A DNA stretch of 64,000 nt from Lishizhenia tianjinensis (GTDB lineage: Bacteria; Bacteroidota; Bacteroidia; Flavobacteriales_D; Crocinitomicaceae): positions 558,001 through 622,000 of the forward strand of contig NZ_FPAS01000001.1 in NCBI RefSeq assembly GCF_900116425.1, written 5' to 3'. Shown here piece after piece: positions 23,886-34,102 of this stretch. The position numbers and the translations under genes are program-made. Every line of letters starts with the position of its first letter. Within the stretch, counting starts at the first letter, position 1. The notes under the pieces are model-generated. The model saw only the letters and a program-made list of their open reading frames with translations, did no database searches and was not told where the DNA came from.

Positions 23886-26800
23886 ATGAAAAAACACCTA
23901 TATCTCTTTCTAATTCTTTTTGTATCAATTATTTCTAGAGCCAATTGGTCACCCGTTTCAACTGGAATTAACGACCATTTTAACGGTGTAATCCTTTGGG
24001 ACACTTTGGCCGTATTAATTGGTAATCAGGGTATTTATTGCAATACACAAGTAGATTCCTCCCCTAGTAGTTTCAACCGCTTTGTCATGAATAATTCAGA
24101 CTCATTACTGTACAACAACATGCAATTCAAGGATATGATAGAGTTGTCTAGCGGTGAAGTAATGATAGCCGCCAATGATACGGTTATTCATCAAGCCATG
24201 TTGTTTCGCTTTAACGCAACCAATAACACTTATAGTTTTACATATACCTCTCCAGTTAACCATAGCTTTAATGGTATAGGTAAGTTTGGATTAGATTTAT
24301 TTGCTGTGGGTGACAATGGATTCATTGTGGAATATGATGGGCTTTCATCAACGGTACTGAATTTAAATCTTTCCTACATTGATTTGAATGATTTTGTTTC
24401 GAGTAGTACGACTTATTTAATTGTTGCAGATGGTTATTATTTTAAGAGCAATTTAGCACCATCTGCTGCATCACCGAATGTATTTTTTCTTCCTGATAAT
24501 TTAAAGTCGAGCACCTTTTATAATTCTTCGCAGTTTATGCTTGGAGGACAAAATTTTTATCATTCGAGCACCCTACCGAATTCAAATAGCTATCATAATT
24601 ACGGTGATTTAAACCTCAAAGAAATGATTAGAGTTGGCAGTAAGGTGTTTTTAGCAACTGATCATGGTGTTTTTAATGTACTTAATACTTCCTCAACAGC
24701 GAATATAGAATACCAACCAAGTTCATTGGCTACCAACCTTAATGGAATTTATTACGATAATTTTGGTTCCCAGCTTATGGCTTGTGGAAACAATGGTGCC
24801 CTACTCTATTCTTCTACCACCTCTATTGCTCAAGAACCCTATGTTAAAATAACGCATAATTATGAATGCGAAGGATTGAATACACCCTTGAGAGCACAGG
24901 TAGGATCTAGTAGCAGTTGTTCTTGGTATATGGACAATGTACTTGTAGCCAATACTTGTGGTATTTATTATCCGAATGGTAGTAATCTTACTGCTTCAAC
25001 TGTTAGTTTAGTAGTTTCCAATGCTTACTTTTCAGATTCTACGAGTGCACCCTATTATTATATAGATTCGGCAGACATTGATGTGCCTATCACCTATGTG
25101 GATACTATTTTATGTAGAGTTGGTGAAATTCAATTGGAAGTACAAAACAGTGAAATTGATAGGACTTACAGCCTTGAAAAACTCGGTAGTTTTTCTCCAC
25201 TAACACCGGTTGTTCAAGGAACTGGAGGGAGCATAAGCTTAGAGACAGATAGTCTTACCGATACAGGACCTTATCACATAAATATAGGCTCTGTTTACGG
25301 GAGTTGTAGGTGGTACCAAAGGGATACTTTTACGGTTAAAATTCAAGATCCGAAAAGTTTCATTCACGCCAACAAAACAAATGTTGAAATCAACGAAACA
25401 GTGCAATATTATGCTCAATCTACGGAAGCAACGAATTTTCTATGGACCTTCCCTACTAATGCCAGTATTACAACCAGCAACTTAGAGGCTCCGGTGGTTA
25501 CGTATAACTCTTTGTCTACCCCCTCACTAAGTTTAGTGTCTTGGACAAATGAAATGTGTTATGATACTGCTACTTTAATAGGACCTACAGTGTTTAATAA
25601 TCCTAGTCTTTCGAATCCTTGTTACATAGATACCTTTAACACGAATATTAGTACTTCTCCAGACTCCCCATTTCTTGCTAAATTAAAGAATGCGCAAGAA
25701 GGCTATTTTGCCATTTATAGAACCTATAAGGAGGGGATTTATAGTAGAAATGGAACACAAAAGTTTAATAGTGAACCTGGAGAGTATTTGGTAAAATACG
25801 ACGACGATGATAACATGAAGTGGTTTGTGCGACAAGGTACGAACAGTAATAATGATATCTCTTACCAAATGATGGTAGAAGAAGCACCTAATGGGGATAT
25901 TTATTTGGCAGGATCAGGTGGAACATACTCTTATTTTTATGATAATACAGGGGACTCTATTTTTGTACATTCAGGGGCCTACTTAATACGTTTAGACAGC
26001 TTGGGGAAAATCATTTGGTATAATCTTGTTGAACCCTACGGAGCATATATACGCGGACTAGCCGTGGATAATAATGGAGAGGCTGTGATTAGTTTTGCCA
26101 CCAATGATGTAATAGATGTTTACATCAACCACAATGGAACCATTATAGACACTATCCCAATACTACCTTCAACTTATTATAATATAGAAGGTCAGATTAT
26201 AAAATTTGATTCTAACGGAGCAATGAAACACAGGATCTTGCACAGCAATTATTATATAGATCATATTAGCTTCGATGCGCAGAATAGAATGTACCTCATT
26301 CATAATAGTGGAATTGAAAATTTAATCGACAACTCTTCTAATTCACACAATATTAGTTGGCCAAACATACCTGGGAACTTAGTGTCATCAGGTGTTACAA
26401 TAGTTTGTTTAGATACTGCAAGTAATTACCTCTGGGACTTTAAGACTCATGATGTTAACGCTTCGGCTTCAGGAATACGTTTACATGATTTTCATCAAGA
26501 GGAGAATGGAGATTTATTTTTAATCATGGACAATGACGTATTTGGCGGAAATTCGTCACAACTTATCTACGATTCTCAAGACTCTGTTACTACCTATACC
26601 TCAGGCAGCTTTTGTTTTATGAAAATTAATGGAGACGGAAAAATGATGTGGATAAATGGAATGACCGATACACCCGTTATTAACGATATGTATTTGGAGC
26701 GAGAAAAAAATAGTGATACGCTTTATTTAATAAGTACAGGTCGACTGAATAACGCGCCTTACAATAGTCCAATTCGACACATCAACCTTGCAAGCAGAGG

Positions 26801-27890
26801 TAGCATACCGGTTAAATTCCCCATGCTTAGAAACACCTATTTTCACGCTAAATATGACACGAGTGGTGTGCTATATACGGTAAATACAAGTACTTCCCAA
26901 AACACACCCATGATAGAAGAGTTTAATTCTGATATTGTTTTAAAGGAGGATGGATTTAGACATTTCAAAGTTATAAATACTTCCATTAACTATCTTCCTT
27001 TTACCTACAGTTCATTTGGTGGTAATATTCATGTAAATGAAATGAATCTAGAGTATTTTGAGCATTATGATACGGAATGCGGTACAACTTACTGCCCAGG
27101 TTACTCCTTGCAGACAACAGATACTGTGTGCATTTATGGGAGTTATACTTATTTGGATGGCCATACGGTTGACAGTATTACAACTCCAGGTTTATACAAG
27201 GGATACTACCCTGTTCCCAACAGTAATTGCCATGGAGATTTTCAAACCTACCTTTACATTAATACAGATAATGATGTTGATGCTTACGATACTGTTTGCA
27301 TAGGCGATAGCTATATTTTCCCGGACCAGACGAGCGTAAATAATATTCTAAGCGATTTTACCCAAATAAGTACTTTGTACAATTCACTTGGTTGTGATAG
27401 TACTATAAATACACACATTGAGGTACTACAGGATATTGATTTAGGAACTAGTGTTACGGGTGATTCTTTGTATTACAATTTCCCTTTGTTTAACTATAGC
27501 TACCAATGGCTGGAATGTGAGAACAATACCTACACAGCAATACCAGGTGCAACTAATAGTTATTATATAGCACCAGCCAATGGATCTTATAGTTTAAGTA
27601 TTTCGAATGGATACTGTTCTGACACTATAGCTTGTATAGATATGGATGATTTAAAAATTGAAGATATTCCGTCGATGGCAGTTGACATCTACCCTAATCC
27701 TTCTACAGGAGAGTTTAATGTGCAAACTTTACAGGGAGAATACCAACTAGAATTATTGAGTATCAATGGTGAACTTCTAAGAAGTTATGCGGTAAAGGAA
27801 GAAAAGTTTGTGCTTGATTTATCAGGATATGCCAAAGGGGTATATTTCATTCGTATAGATCAAAAAGTATATAAAATCATTTTAAAGTAG
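23886..27890 (+). CDS. Large T9SS-secreted protein with beta-propeller-like and Ig-like regions
   Basis: A 1334-residue secreted protein. A signal peptide (MKKHLYLFLILFVSIISRA) begins it, and the last 80 residues are a type A T9SS sorting domain (DIYPNPSTGEFNV ... GVYFIRIDQKVYKIILK). The middle has repeated blocks resembling WD/kelch-like or delta-60-type repeats (GSGGTYSYF, FDSNGAMKHRI) and PKD/Ig-like segments around residues 480-560. Two tandem CxGxY-type repeats (TDTVCIYGSYTY and YDTVCIGDSYIF) lie near the C-terminus. Function is unknown; an extracellular adhesin or structural role is likely. Confidence 0.87.
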   Translation: MKKHLYLFLILFVSIISRANWSPVSTGINDHFNGVILWDTLAVLIGNQGIYCNTQVDSSPSSFNRFVMNNSDSLLYNNMQFKDMIELSSGEVMIAANDTVIHQAMLFRFNATNNTYSFTYTSPVNHSFNGIGKFGLDLFAVGDNGFIVEYDGLSSTVLNLNLSYIDLNDFVSSSTTYLIVADGYYFKSNLAPSAASPNVFFLPDNLKSSTFYNSSQFMLGGQNFYHSSTLPNSNSYHNYGDLNLKEMIRVGSKVFLATDHGVFNVLNTSSTANIEYQPSSLATNLNGIYYDNFGSQLMACGNNGALLYSSTTSIAQEPYVKITHNYECEGLNTPLRAQVGSSSSCSWYMDNVLVANTCGIYYPNGSNLTASTVSLVVSNAYFSDSTSAPYYYIDSADIDVPITYVDTILCRVGEIQLEVQNSEIDRTYSLEKLGSFSPLTPVVQGTGGSISLETDSLTDTGPYHINIGSVYGSCRWYQRDTFTVKIQDPKSFIHANKTNVEINETVQYYAQSTEATNFLWTFPTNASITTSNLEAPVVTYNSLSTPSLSLVSWTNEMCYDTATLIGPTVFNNPSLSNPCYIDTFNTNISTSPDSPFLAKLKNAQEGYFAIYRTYKEGIYSRNGTQKFNSEPGEYLVKYDDDDNMKWFVRQGTNSNNDISYQMMVEEAPNGDIYLAGSGGTYSYFYDNTGDSIFVHSGAYLIRLDSLGKIIWYNLVEPYGAYIRGLAVDNNGEAVISFATNDVIDVYINHNGTIIDTIPILPSTYYNIEGQIIKFDSNGAMKHRILHSNYYIDHISFDAQNRMYLIHNSGIENLIDNSSNSHNISWPNIPGNLVSSGVTIVCLDTASNYLWDFKTHDVNASASGIRLHDFHQEENGDLFLIMDNDVFGGNSSQLIYDSQDSVTTYTSGSFCFMKINGDGKMMWINGMTDTPVINDMYLEREKNSDTLYLISTGRLNNAPYNSPIRHINLASRGSIPVKFPMLRNTYFHAKYDTSGVLYTVNTSTSQNTPMIEEFNSDIVLKEDGFRHFKVINTSINYLPFTYSSFGGNIHVNEMNLEYFEHYDTECGTTYCPGYSLQTTDTVCIYGSYTYLDGHTVDSITTPGLYKGYYPVPNSNCHGDFQTYLYINTDNDVDAYDTVCIGDSYIFPDQTSVNNILSDFTQISTLYNSLGCDSTINTHIEVLQDIDLGTSVTGDSLYYNFPLFNYSYQWLECENNTYTAIPGATNSYYIAPANGSYSLSISNGYCSDTIACIDMDDLKIEDIPSMAVDIYPNPSTGEFNVQTLQGEYQLELLSINGELLRSYAVKEEKFVLDLSGYAKGVYFIRIDQKVYKIILK

Positions 27891-27974
27891 TTTCATATCA
27901 GCAGTTTATTACTTGGATGGATGCTGTTGTGCTTTAACAAGTTTATCTATTCCAACAAAATTAGATGACATAAA

Positions 27975-28008
27975 AAAACGGAGACTCATTTTTGGGTCTC
28001 CGTTTTTA
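27975..28008. terminator. Bidirectional terminator between two T9SS genes
   Basis: ACGGAGAC at 27978-27985 pairs with GTCTCCGT at 27996-28003, flanked by an A-run and a T-run, so it can serve both convergent genes. Confidence 0.85.
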
Positions 28009-28026
28009 ATTTCACTTGGTTCTTTT

Positions 28027-29583
28027 TTATTCTTTTATGAGTCTCATGGTTTGAGAAGCACCTTCATTGCTGCGCAATTCAACCATATAAACCCCATTAG
28101 ACAAAGTGCTCATATCAATAATGGCAGAATTTCCATCTAAGATCTTACTCCCGACTACATCATAAACTACATAAGTAAAATTGTTTAACGTAGTTTGAAT
28201 GTGCGCTATGTTCGAAGTTGGGTTTGGATATAAAGTCCAATCTATTTTTTCAAAATTAGTAGTACTTGCGCAATCCGTAACATTCACTTCTAGGGTTGTT
28301 TCACATCCACTGGCATTACTTACCACACACGTGTAAACTCCTGCAGTATCAACCGTTGTGGTTTGAGTATCGTCTCCATTGTTCCATAAATAGCTATCGT
28401 ATCCACTTCCTGCGTCTAACACTACGGCTCCATCACAAACATTGGTGTCTGCAATTGTATTTGCTACAGGACCATCGTTTACATTCACTACTGCTGTTAC
28501 AGAATCTCCACAGCCGTTGGTTCCCTCCACTGTGTAGGCTATATCAAAGGTACCTGCAGTTCCAAATGTATGGTTGAAAGAAGATGTTGTAGACATAGAT
28601 GTTCCGTCTAAATACCATTCTTCCGTATCAAAACTTGCGCTTGTGTTGTTGGTGAAAGTTAAGTTCTCACCTACACAAATCGTAGTGTCAAAAGGATTTA
28701 TTTGACCTCCTTCTGGAGACAAGAGTAATTCCACATTTTCTGTAGCTGTAACGGCAGGACAACCTGGATTAGATGCTGCTAGCTCAAAACTATGCATACC
28801 TGCAGAGGCATTAACAGGATAACTCAGTTGTTCAAATGTCGTTAAAGTTGTTGTTCCGTCCATAGTCCAAGTAAAGTTGGTAGCATTTGTAGTAGTGGCA
28901 CTAATGTTTACTAAATCACCTTGACAAACTTGTGTAGCTGCCGGCGAAGTTGAATTAATTACAGGTGGAGCGTATACACCTAAGAAAGCAGTGGTTGAAT
29001 CTGAACACGTGCCATTAGAAACCACAAGTTTTATGATGTGAGTTCCTGGAGATAAGGTATCTGTTTGCCAGTTTTGTGCATTGCCGGCGTAATTACCATT
29101 TATATACCAGTTTTGAGAAGTTGTTCCTGTACTGGTATTGTTAATTCCAGTAAAATCACCTTCACAATTCGAAATATCCAAAATGGTAAAATCTGCTTCA
29201 GCTCCACAACATGAGGTTACACTCAAAGGTAAGTTTACGGTATTGTATGAAGTTGAATTCAATACCCCAGTGACACTTACTGTGTAACTACCTGCCGATA
29301 AAGAAGGCAGCGTTACGTTTTGTGTAAATGATGTTAACGCAGGTAAGACAATTCCCCCTACTGAATATTGAACCTCAATATTGATATTACTCCCAACCAC
29401 AGAAACGTTATTTGCCACAAAGGTATAATTGGCTCCTCCCAATTGACCAGATACAACAATAACATTGGTTGAACAAGTATAAGCCGGTGATGTTTGTAAG
29501 GAAACGTTTTGAATCGTAACCGAAGTCCAACCGGTAAGGACTCCCGTAATGCAAAGCAATAGGGTTAATAGTAGTTTTTTCAT
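28027..29583 (-). CDS. T9SS-secreted protein with PKD/Ig-like domains
   Basis: A 518-residue secreted protein. A signal peptide (MKKLLLTLLLCITGVLTG) leads into an array of beta domains of PKD/Ig type, with blocks such as CQGDLVNISATTTNATNFTW, CVGENLTFTNNTSASFDTEEW, and a cadherin-like SYLWNNGDDTQTTTVDTAGVYTCVV motif. It ends in a type A T9SS sorting domain (DWTLYPNPTSNIAHI ... GVYMVELRSNEGASQTMRLIKE). Likely a surface protein or adhesin. It is Thr/Ser/Asn-rich as usual for such proteins. Confidence 0.87.
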   Translation of the reverse strand: MKKLLLTLLLCITGVLTGWTSVTIQNVSLQTSPAYTCSTNVIVVSGQLGGANYTFVANNVSVVGSNINIEVQYSVGGIVLPALTSFTQNVTLPSLSAGSYTVSVTGVLNSTSYNTVNLPLSVTSCCGAEADFTILDISNCEGDFTGINNTSTGTTSQNWYINGNYAGNAQNWQTDTLSPGTHIIKLVVSNGTCSDSTTAFLGVYAPPVINSTSPAATQVCQGDLVNISATTTNATNFTWTMDGTTTLTTFEQLSYPVNASAGMHSFELAASNPGCPAVTATENVELLLSPEGGQINPFDTTICVGENLTFTNNTSASFDTEEWYLDGTSMSTTSSFNHTFGTAGTFDIAYTVEGTNGCGDSVTAVVNVNDGPVANTIADTNVCDGAVVLDAGSGYDSYLWNNGDDTQTTTVDTAGVYTCVVSNASGCETTLEVNVTDCASTTNFEKIDWTLYPNPTSNIAHIQTTLNNFTYVVYDVVGSKILDGNSAIIDMSTLSNGVYMVELRSNEGASQTMRLIKE

Positions 29584-29669
29584 TGTATAGTTTTTAGTGT
29601 TTTTGACTTTCTAGCAATTCAGTCATGTGTAAATTTAAACATTTCGTGAAATAAAAAGTGGTTGACGAA

Positions 29670-29700
29670 AAAAAAACCGCCAACAATTATGTTAACGGCT
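29670..29700 (-). terminator. Probable terminator of the dienelactone hydrolase gene
   Basis: AACA at 29682-29685 and TGTT at 29690-29693 form an inner stem, extended by CCG/CGG pairs with a 2x2 internal loop. On the minus strand a T-run of about eight follows. Stem is weaker than others in the window. Confidence 0.5.
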
Positions 29701-29720
29701 TTAAATTATTTACACTTCCT

Positions 29721-30581
29721 TTATTGGAAGGATAGTTTCAACATAGACTTCAATTCTTCCCATGACTGTTCATCAGCATCTAAATTGTAAGCCAAAGGCA
29801 AATCAAATTTCTTTCCAAGACTATCAGAAGCTTTACTCGTGAATCCATGGGTAGCACCTGGGTACTCTATGTACTTATAATCCACATCTAAGCTATCCAA
29901 AGCACTTTTGTAGGTCACAACATCTTCGTTTTTAATAAATGGATCATCCGCTCCATTACAAACTAATATTCTTGCTTTTAATTGATCATTAGGCATAATA
30001 GGAAGTTTTACACCGCTGTGAAATGCTGCTGCTCCTTTTAAATTATAACCAGCATCTGCCATGGTTAAGGCAACGCTACCTCCAAAACAGTAACCGATAA
30101 CGGCTATGTTGTTGGTATCAACAGTTGGATCTTTCTTTAAAGCCTCTAAAGCCGCTTCAAATCTGGCTTTTGCTACAGGCATGTTAGACATTACTTCGCT
30201 GGAAAAACTACCTGCATCCAATGAATGCTTGGCTTGTTTACCATTTCCGTACATATCTATTGCTAGCGCGGTATATCCCAAATCTGCCAGCATGTCTGCT
30301 CTTTTTCTTACATAATCGTTATGTCCCCACCATTCGTGTATTACGATAATACCAGGTCTTCTTCCCTCTGTGAGTTTACTGTGAACAATGTAACCCTTCA
30401 TGTCTGTTGTAGGAGAGCTATAGTCTAATTCATTGGCTACCAAAAGTCTCCTCTCCTCATCCTCCTTCACTACTCCTGATACATCTTCATTTTCAGAATT
30501 TTCAGTTTTCACTTCATCCTTACAGGCCATTAAACTCCCCATAATTAGTAATACGAAAATTGATTTATACGCATTTTTCAT
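29721..30581 (-). CDS. Dienelactone hydrolase family lipoprotein
   Basis: A 286-residue alpha/beta hydrolase of the DLH family, exported as a lipoprotein: the signal sequence ends in a lipobox LMAC followed by acidic residues. The nucleophile elbow is GYCFGGS (Cys nucleophile), the acid is in GADDPFIKNED, and the His is in ATHGFTS, a complete Cys-Asp-His triad. Such enzymes cleave lactones and esters. Substrate is unknown. Divergent from the porin gene. Confidence 0.87.
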   Translation of the reverse strand: MKNAYKSIFVLLIMGSLMACKDEVKTENSENEDVSGVVKEDEERRLLVANELDYSSPTTDMKGYIVHSKLTEGRRPGIIVIHEWWGHNDYVRKRADMLADLGYTALAIDMYGNGKQAKHSLDAGSFSSEVMSNMPVAKARFEAALEALKKDPTVDTNNIAVIGYCFGGSVALTMADAGYNLKGAAAFHSGVKLPIMPNDQLKARILVCNGADDPFIKNEDVVTYKSALDSLDVDYKYIEYPGATHGFTSKASDSLGKKFDLPLAYNLDADEQSWEELKSMLKLSFQ

Positions 30582-30690
30582 TGTCTCTGATTTTTTATTG
30601 ATGTTAGTACTCTGTAGTTTTGTCTCAATTTATAACAATTAATTCTATTTTAGGTTAAATTACGTCAATTATTTTAAGATCTTTTAAACA

Positions 30691-31785
30691 ATGAAAATCA
30701 AGCATATATTACTCTTGCTAGGAATGGCTCCAATGCCTTTAATGGCGCAGCAAGACAGTACGAATCTAAGTTGGAAAAGTAAACCTAGTATCTCGCTAAT
30801 GGGCTATGTTGACACCTATTATGCCTATGATTTCAATGAACCTTCAACCGGACCTCGTCAGAATTTCATTTACAATTTTAACAGACACAACGAATTCAAT
30901 ATCAATCTAGGATTGATACAGTTAGAAGTAGAACACGATAAATACAGAGCTCAGTTAGGCTTTCAAACGGGTACCTATCCCCAAGATAATTATACGCCGG
31001 AACAAGAATTGATGAGTAACATCAACTCTGCTAGTGTTGGGATAAGTTTAGATAAAAGCAATAAATGGTGGCTAGATGCAGGAGTATTTCCTTCGAATTT
31101 AGGTTTTGAGTCGGCCATGTCTATAAAAAACTGGACTTTATCAAGATCCTTGGTAGCAGAGAGTTCTCCCTATTATCTTGCTGGAAGTAAATTAAGTTTT
31201 ACACCTTCGGAAAAATGGAGTTACACCTTTTTGGTGAGCAATGGATGGCAAAAAATTAGACGAACTCCAAATAATTCCTTGCCTTCATTTGGGTCTCAAG
31301 TAGTTTATACTCCAAAGGCAAACATAGAATTGAATTGGAGTACCTATGTTGGTCCCGAAGGAGATGATGCTTCAAGAGAGATGCGTTATTTCAACAATCT
31401 ATTTGCTATCCTGAACAAAGACAAAAAGTGGAGTTGGATTCTAGGATTAGACGCAGGTTTTCAAGAGAACCAAGGAATATGGGCTGCTCCAGTACTGATT
31501 AGCAGGGTAAAGTTAAGCCCGGCTTCTTCCCTAGCCTTTAGGGCAGAGTACTTTGGAGATGCTGGTAATATTATCATTTCTCAACCCTTTTCTTTACAAA
31601 CAGAAATCTTTGGTTTTTCAGTGAATTACGATTATCGCCCGGTGGAAAATGTTGCCCTAAGGTTTGAGGCTAGATATTTTGAAGGTGGAGAGTATTTTAG
31701 TTTTAGTAACGTGGATGGAGCTTATAGTAATAATCTGTGTCTACTGGCTTCTTTGGCCATACAACTGGATAAAAAATGGAAATAA
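30691..31785 (+). CDS. Outer-membrane porin-like beta-barrel (OmpL/BBP2 type)
   Basis: A 364-residue outer-membrane protein with a signal peptide (MKIKHILLLLGMAPMPLMAQ). It shows alternating hydrophobic/polar strands and opens with SISLMGYVDTYYAYDFNEP, typical of Bacteroidota putative porins (PF07642-type). Further barrel blocks are LGLIQLEVEHDKYRAQLGF and VALRFEARYFEG, with the terminal strand ALLASLAIQLDKKWK-like. Solute specificity is unknown. Terminated by a strong hairpin. Confidence 0.82.
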   Translation: MKIKHILLLLGMAPMPLMAQQDSTNLSWKSKPSISLMGYVDTYYAYDFNEPSTGPRQNFIYNFNRHNEFNINLGLIQLEVEHDKYRAQLGFQTGTYPQDNYTPEQELMSNINSASVGISLDKSNKWWLDAGVFPSNLGFESAMSIKNWTLSRSLVAESSPYYLAGSKLSFTPSEKWSYTFLVSNGWQKIRRTPNNSLPSFGSQVVYTPKANIELNWSTYVGPEGDDASREMRYFNNLFAILNKDKKWSWILGLDAGFQENQGIWAAPVLISRVKLSPASSLAFRAEYFGDAGNIIISQPFSLQTEIFGFSVNYDYRPVENVALRFEARYFEGGEYFSFSNVDGAYSNNLCLLASLAIQLDKKWK

Positions 31786-31818
31786 AAAAAGGGCTGATGT
31801 TTAAATCGGCCCTTTTTT
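31786..31818. terminator. Bidirectional terminator after the porin gene
   Basis: GGGCTGAT at 31791-31798 pairs with ATCGGCCC region at 31805-31812, with a six-base loop, an A-run before and T-run after. Serves the porin and the convergent SRPBCC gene. Confidence 0.85.
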
Positions 31819-31822
31819 GTAG

Positions 31823-32749
31823 TTATCTTATTCTTCCCATGTGAATTTCTGTTACCAAATCTTCTGGTGCTGTGTTTTCGGGTGAATTTAAGTAAAGTTC
31901 TATGGGGTCAAAATTCTTGTCTTTCTTGAAAATTTTGGCTCTATCTCTCATGAATATTGCCGACCAAGCATTACCAATATGGTGATAGGGTCCAGTGTGT
32001 TTTACGACATAGGTATCTTGAGCTGGAATATTACCTACAACAAAACCATTGGGTACTTTATCGGGTAAGGAATAAAGTCCAATCGCCGCTGTATAGGTCG
32101 TTTGATTTTTAGCTAATTTCCATTCGTGATAAATAGAAAAGGCGTGGTCTCTTACATCTAAATCATTACTCTTGGTGATGTCGTATAAAGCTTTGTAATC
32201 CTGAGTCATAGCATCAGAGATTGTATCCATAGATGTAGTTGTTTTACGGCCTATGTAATACATGGCTTCAAGAGATGAATTACCAACGAATTCTAAGTTA
32301 GATTTTACCTTTCCTTCCTCTAAATATTCTTTAAGCATGAGCAAACCACGGTTGTAATCCATACCTATCATGGCTGTCATCATATTCTTAAAAAAGAACA
32401 TGAAAAAAGGAAGCTTATTATCTAAGGTCCAATGCACGCGGGAACCTTCTTGCTCTGCCTTTATAATGAAAGCAACTTTAGCTTTACTCTTAAAAGGTTT
32501 AATAAAATTTAAGTCAACCTCAATAGATGAATTTGGTGTGCTGCCCGTAATGCGCATTTCACCCTCTCCCACCAAATTTCCTTTCCAATGGTAGTGTTGA
32601 TTATTTTCGTCTACAGTTACAACAACTTCTTTCTCTGTTATGGTCCAGGGTGACCAAACTTTCCAATGATTAAAGTCCATGAGCTTCTCATAGACCTCGC
32701 TGGGTTTCACATCTATAAAAATAGATTTATCAACGTTTATTCTCGGCAT
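31823..32749 (-). CDS. SRPBCC plus GyrI-like effector-binding domain protein
   Basis: A 308-residue cytoplasmic protein. Residues 1-145 look like an SRPBCC/polyketide-cyclase lipid-binding fold (SIFIDVKPSEVYEKLMDFNHWKVWSPW, then VHWTLDNKLPFFMFFF). Residues 165-308 resemble a GyrI/AraC-effector small-molecule-binding domain (PNGFVVGNIPAQDTYVVKHTGPYHHIGNAW). The start MPRINVDK is chosen because a longer in-frame start lies inside the upstream terminator hairpin. No DNA-binding domain is present, so it is a sensor or binder rather than a regulator. Its ligand is unknown. Confidence 0.8.
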   Translation of the reverse strand: MPRINVDKSIFIDVKPSEVYEKLMDFNHWKVWSPWTITEKEVVVTVDENNQHYHWKGNLVGEGEMRITGSTPNSSIEVDLNFIKPFKSKAKVAFIIKAEQEGSRVHWTLDNKLPFFMFFFKNMMTAMIGMDYNRGLLMLKEYLEEGKVKSNLEFVGNSSLEAMYYIGRKTTTSMDTISDAMTQDYKALYDITKSNDLDVRDHAFSIYHEWKLAKNQTTYTAAIGLYSLPDKVPNGFVVGNIPAQDTYVVKHTGPYHHIGNAWSAIFMRDRAKIFKKDKNFDPIELYLNSPENTAPEDLVTEIHMGRIR

Positions 32750-32781
32750 GTTTAATAGTTTTGGATGAATATAAAAAGAAA

Positions 32782-32806
32782 AAGGATGCAAAAAAAATGC
32801 ATCCTT
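32782..32806 (-). terminator. Terminator of the Crp/Fnr gene
   Basis: AAGGATGCA at 32782-32790 pairs perfectly with TGCATCCTT at 32798-32806, with a seven-A loop; on the minus strand TTCTTTTTAT follows. Confidence 0.85.
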
Positions 32807-32834
32807 CTCCTCTAAGTATCCTAGTACTAGTAAA

Positions 32835-33431
32835 CTATCTATATATTTTTCTATTGATAATCTTCACTTCGTTTGCCTCTGCAAGTTTCTTTAAATTACG
32901 AATAACGGTTTCCACTCTAAGTCCGGTTAAATCCGCTATTTGTTGTCGGGTTAAATTCACCTCAAAGCCAAATTCTTCCTGTATATCATAAATGGTGTGT
33001 TTGAGGTAATCTAAAAAAGTTAGGATTTTATGTTCGGCGCTGTAGGTTGCAATTTCGGCCGACATAAGTGCTTTGTAGTGTAAGCGTTTTGCCAAGTTTT
33101 TAGAAAAATTGAGGTGTACCTTAGGATTTTCCTCTAACATTTTAAAAAAGGCGGACTTACCCAAACGGTATAAATCTGAATCTACTATGGCTATTGCGTT
33201 TGCTAGATATTTAAAATCTCCTATTAAGGCAAAATCACCAAAACTCCTTCCTCCAGAAATTATCTCCTGAATAAATTCTCTCCCCTCTTCGTTTACATCA
33301 TTGATTTTAATATCTCCTTCTTTAACCTGATAGAAAAAACGAGGCACATCGTTCTTTTCGAACAAAACTTCACCTTTTTTAAGATGTATTTTCTCAGCTC
33401 CGTAACGAAGCATCATTTCTTCTTTGATCAT
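32835..33431 (-). CDS. Crp/Fnr family transcriptional regulator
   Basis: A 198-residue regulator. The cNMP-binding-fold sensor spans residues 10-120 (LKKGEVLFEKNDVPRFFYQVKEGDIKI, GRSFGDFALIGDFKY). The C-terminal winged helix contains VNLTRQQIADLTGLRVETVIRNLKKL. There is no N-terminal Cys cluster for an Fe-S centre, so it is not a typical FNR; the ligand is unknown. Starting at MIKEEMML keeps it clear of the upstream gene, whose stop is at 33433. It probably forms a unit with the outer-membrane protein gene before it. Palindromes resembling its expected sites occur upstream of nearby genes. Confidence 0.9.
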   Translation of the reverse strand: MIKEEMMLRYGAEKIHLKKGEVLFEKNDVPRFFYQVKEGDIKINDVNEEGREFIQEIISGGRSFGDFALIGDFKYLANAIAIVDSDLYRLGKSAFFKMLEENPKVHLNFSKNLAKRLHYKALMSAEIATYSAEHKILTFLDYLKHTIYDIQEEFGFEVNLTRQQIADLTGLRVETVIRNLKKLAEANEVKIINRKIYR

Positions 33432-33432
33432 G

Positions 33433-34020
33433 CTAAAACGGGTATAACAAGGTTGCGGTAAAGGATCCTCTTTTTCCACTTTCTACACGAAAGTTTTCAT
33501 CAAAGTACTTTCCATCGTTTAAACCATAGGTATAAGCCACTTTTACGGCTATGGTTCTGTTGGGCAAATCAATTTGTCCGCCTAGCTCTGCACTAGGTCC
33601 AAATACCTGTTCAATGGGCAATCCAAATTCTTTGTAGAAGTTATATTCCATTCCCACACCAATAAAGAAATTAGAAGCTTCAGGATTACCAAGAACAAAT
33701 TCTCCGTATACCGGCACATTAATACCCAAGTTACCGTAAATTGTTCCGCCTACACCCAGAAAAGAAACACCACCAAAAGGATAAGAAGCCAAACCGTAAG
33801 AAATATTTGGTCGCTTATTAATTAAATATTTACCGCCGTAACTTAATCCATAAATTATAGACGAATAATTTACAGTACCAGCAAATATATTTTGATCTGC
33901 ATAAACCAAATCTTGTTGATAGTGGGAATAAACTAAACCTGGACCTGCATATTGATAATAATCCTGCGCACTTGCCCCTGCGCTAAACAATAAGAACAGG
34001 CCAACAATTAATCTTTTCAT
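33433..34020 (-). CDS. Outer-membrane beta-barrel-like protein, unknown function
   Basis: A 195-residue protein with a signal peptide (MKRLIVGLFLLFSAGASAQ). It is rich in Gly, Tyr and Phe with alternating strands (INVPVYGEFVLGNPEASNFFIGVGMEYNF) and ends with GSFTATLLYPF, an aromatic terminus typical of outer-membrane barrels. No family recognised. Located directly upstream of, and almost touching, the Crp/Fnr gene, so both are likely in one transcript; the first gene lies under the palindrome at 34103-34118. Confidence 0.75.
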   Translation of the reverse strand: MKRLIVGLFLLFSAGASAQDYYQYAGPGLVYSHYQQDLVYADQNIFAGTVNYSSIIYGLSYGGKYLINKRPNISYGLASYPFGGVSFLGVGGTIYGNLGINVPVYGEFVLGNPEASNFFIGVGMEYNFYKEFGLPIEQVFGPSAELGGQIDLPNRTIAVKVAYTYGLNDGKYFDENFRVESGKRGSFTATLLYPF

Positions 34021-34102
34021 ATACTGTATTTATAACACTTACAATAATACCATTTTCTAAGGCAAAATAGCTATAAAAGTAGGTCAACATTCAATTAAAA
34101 AC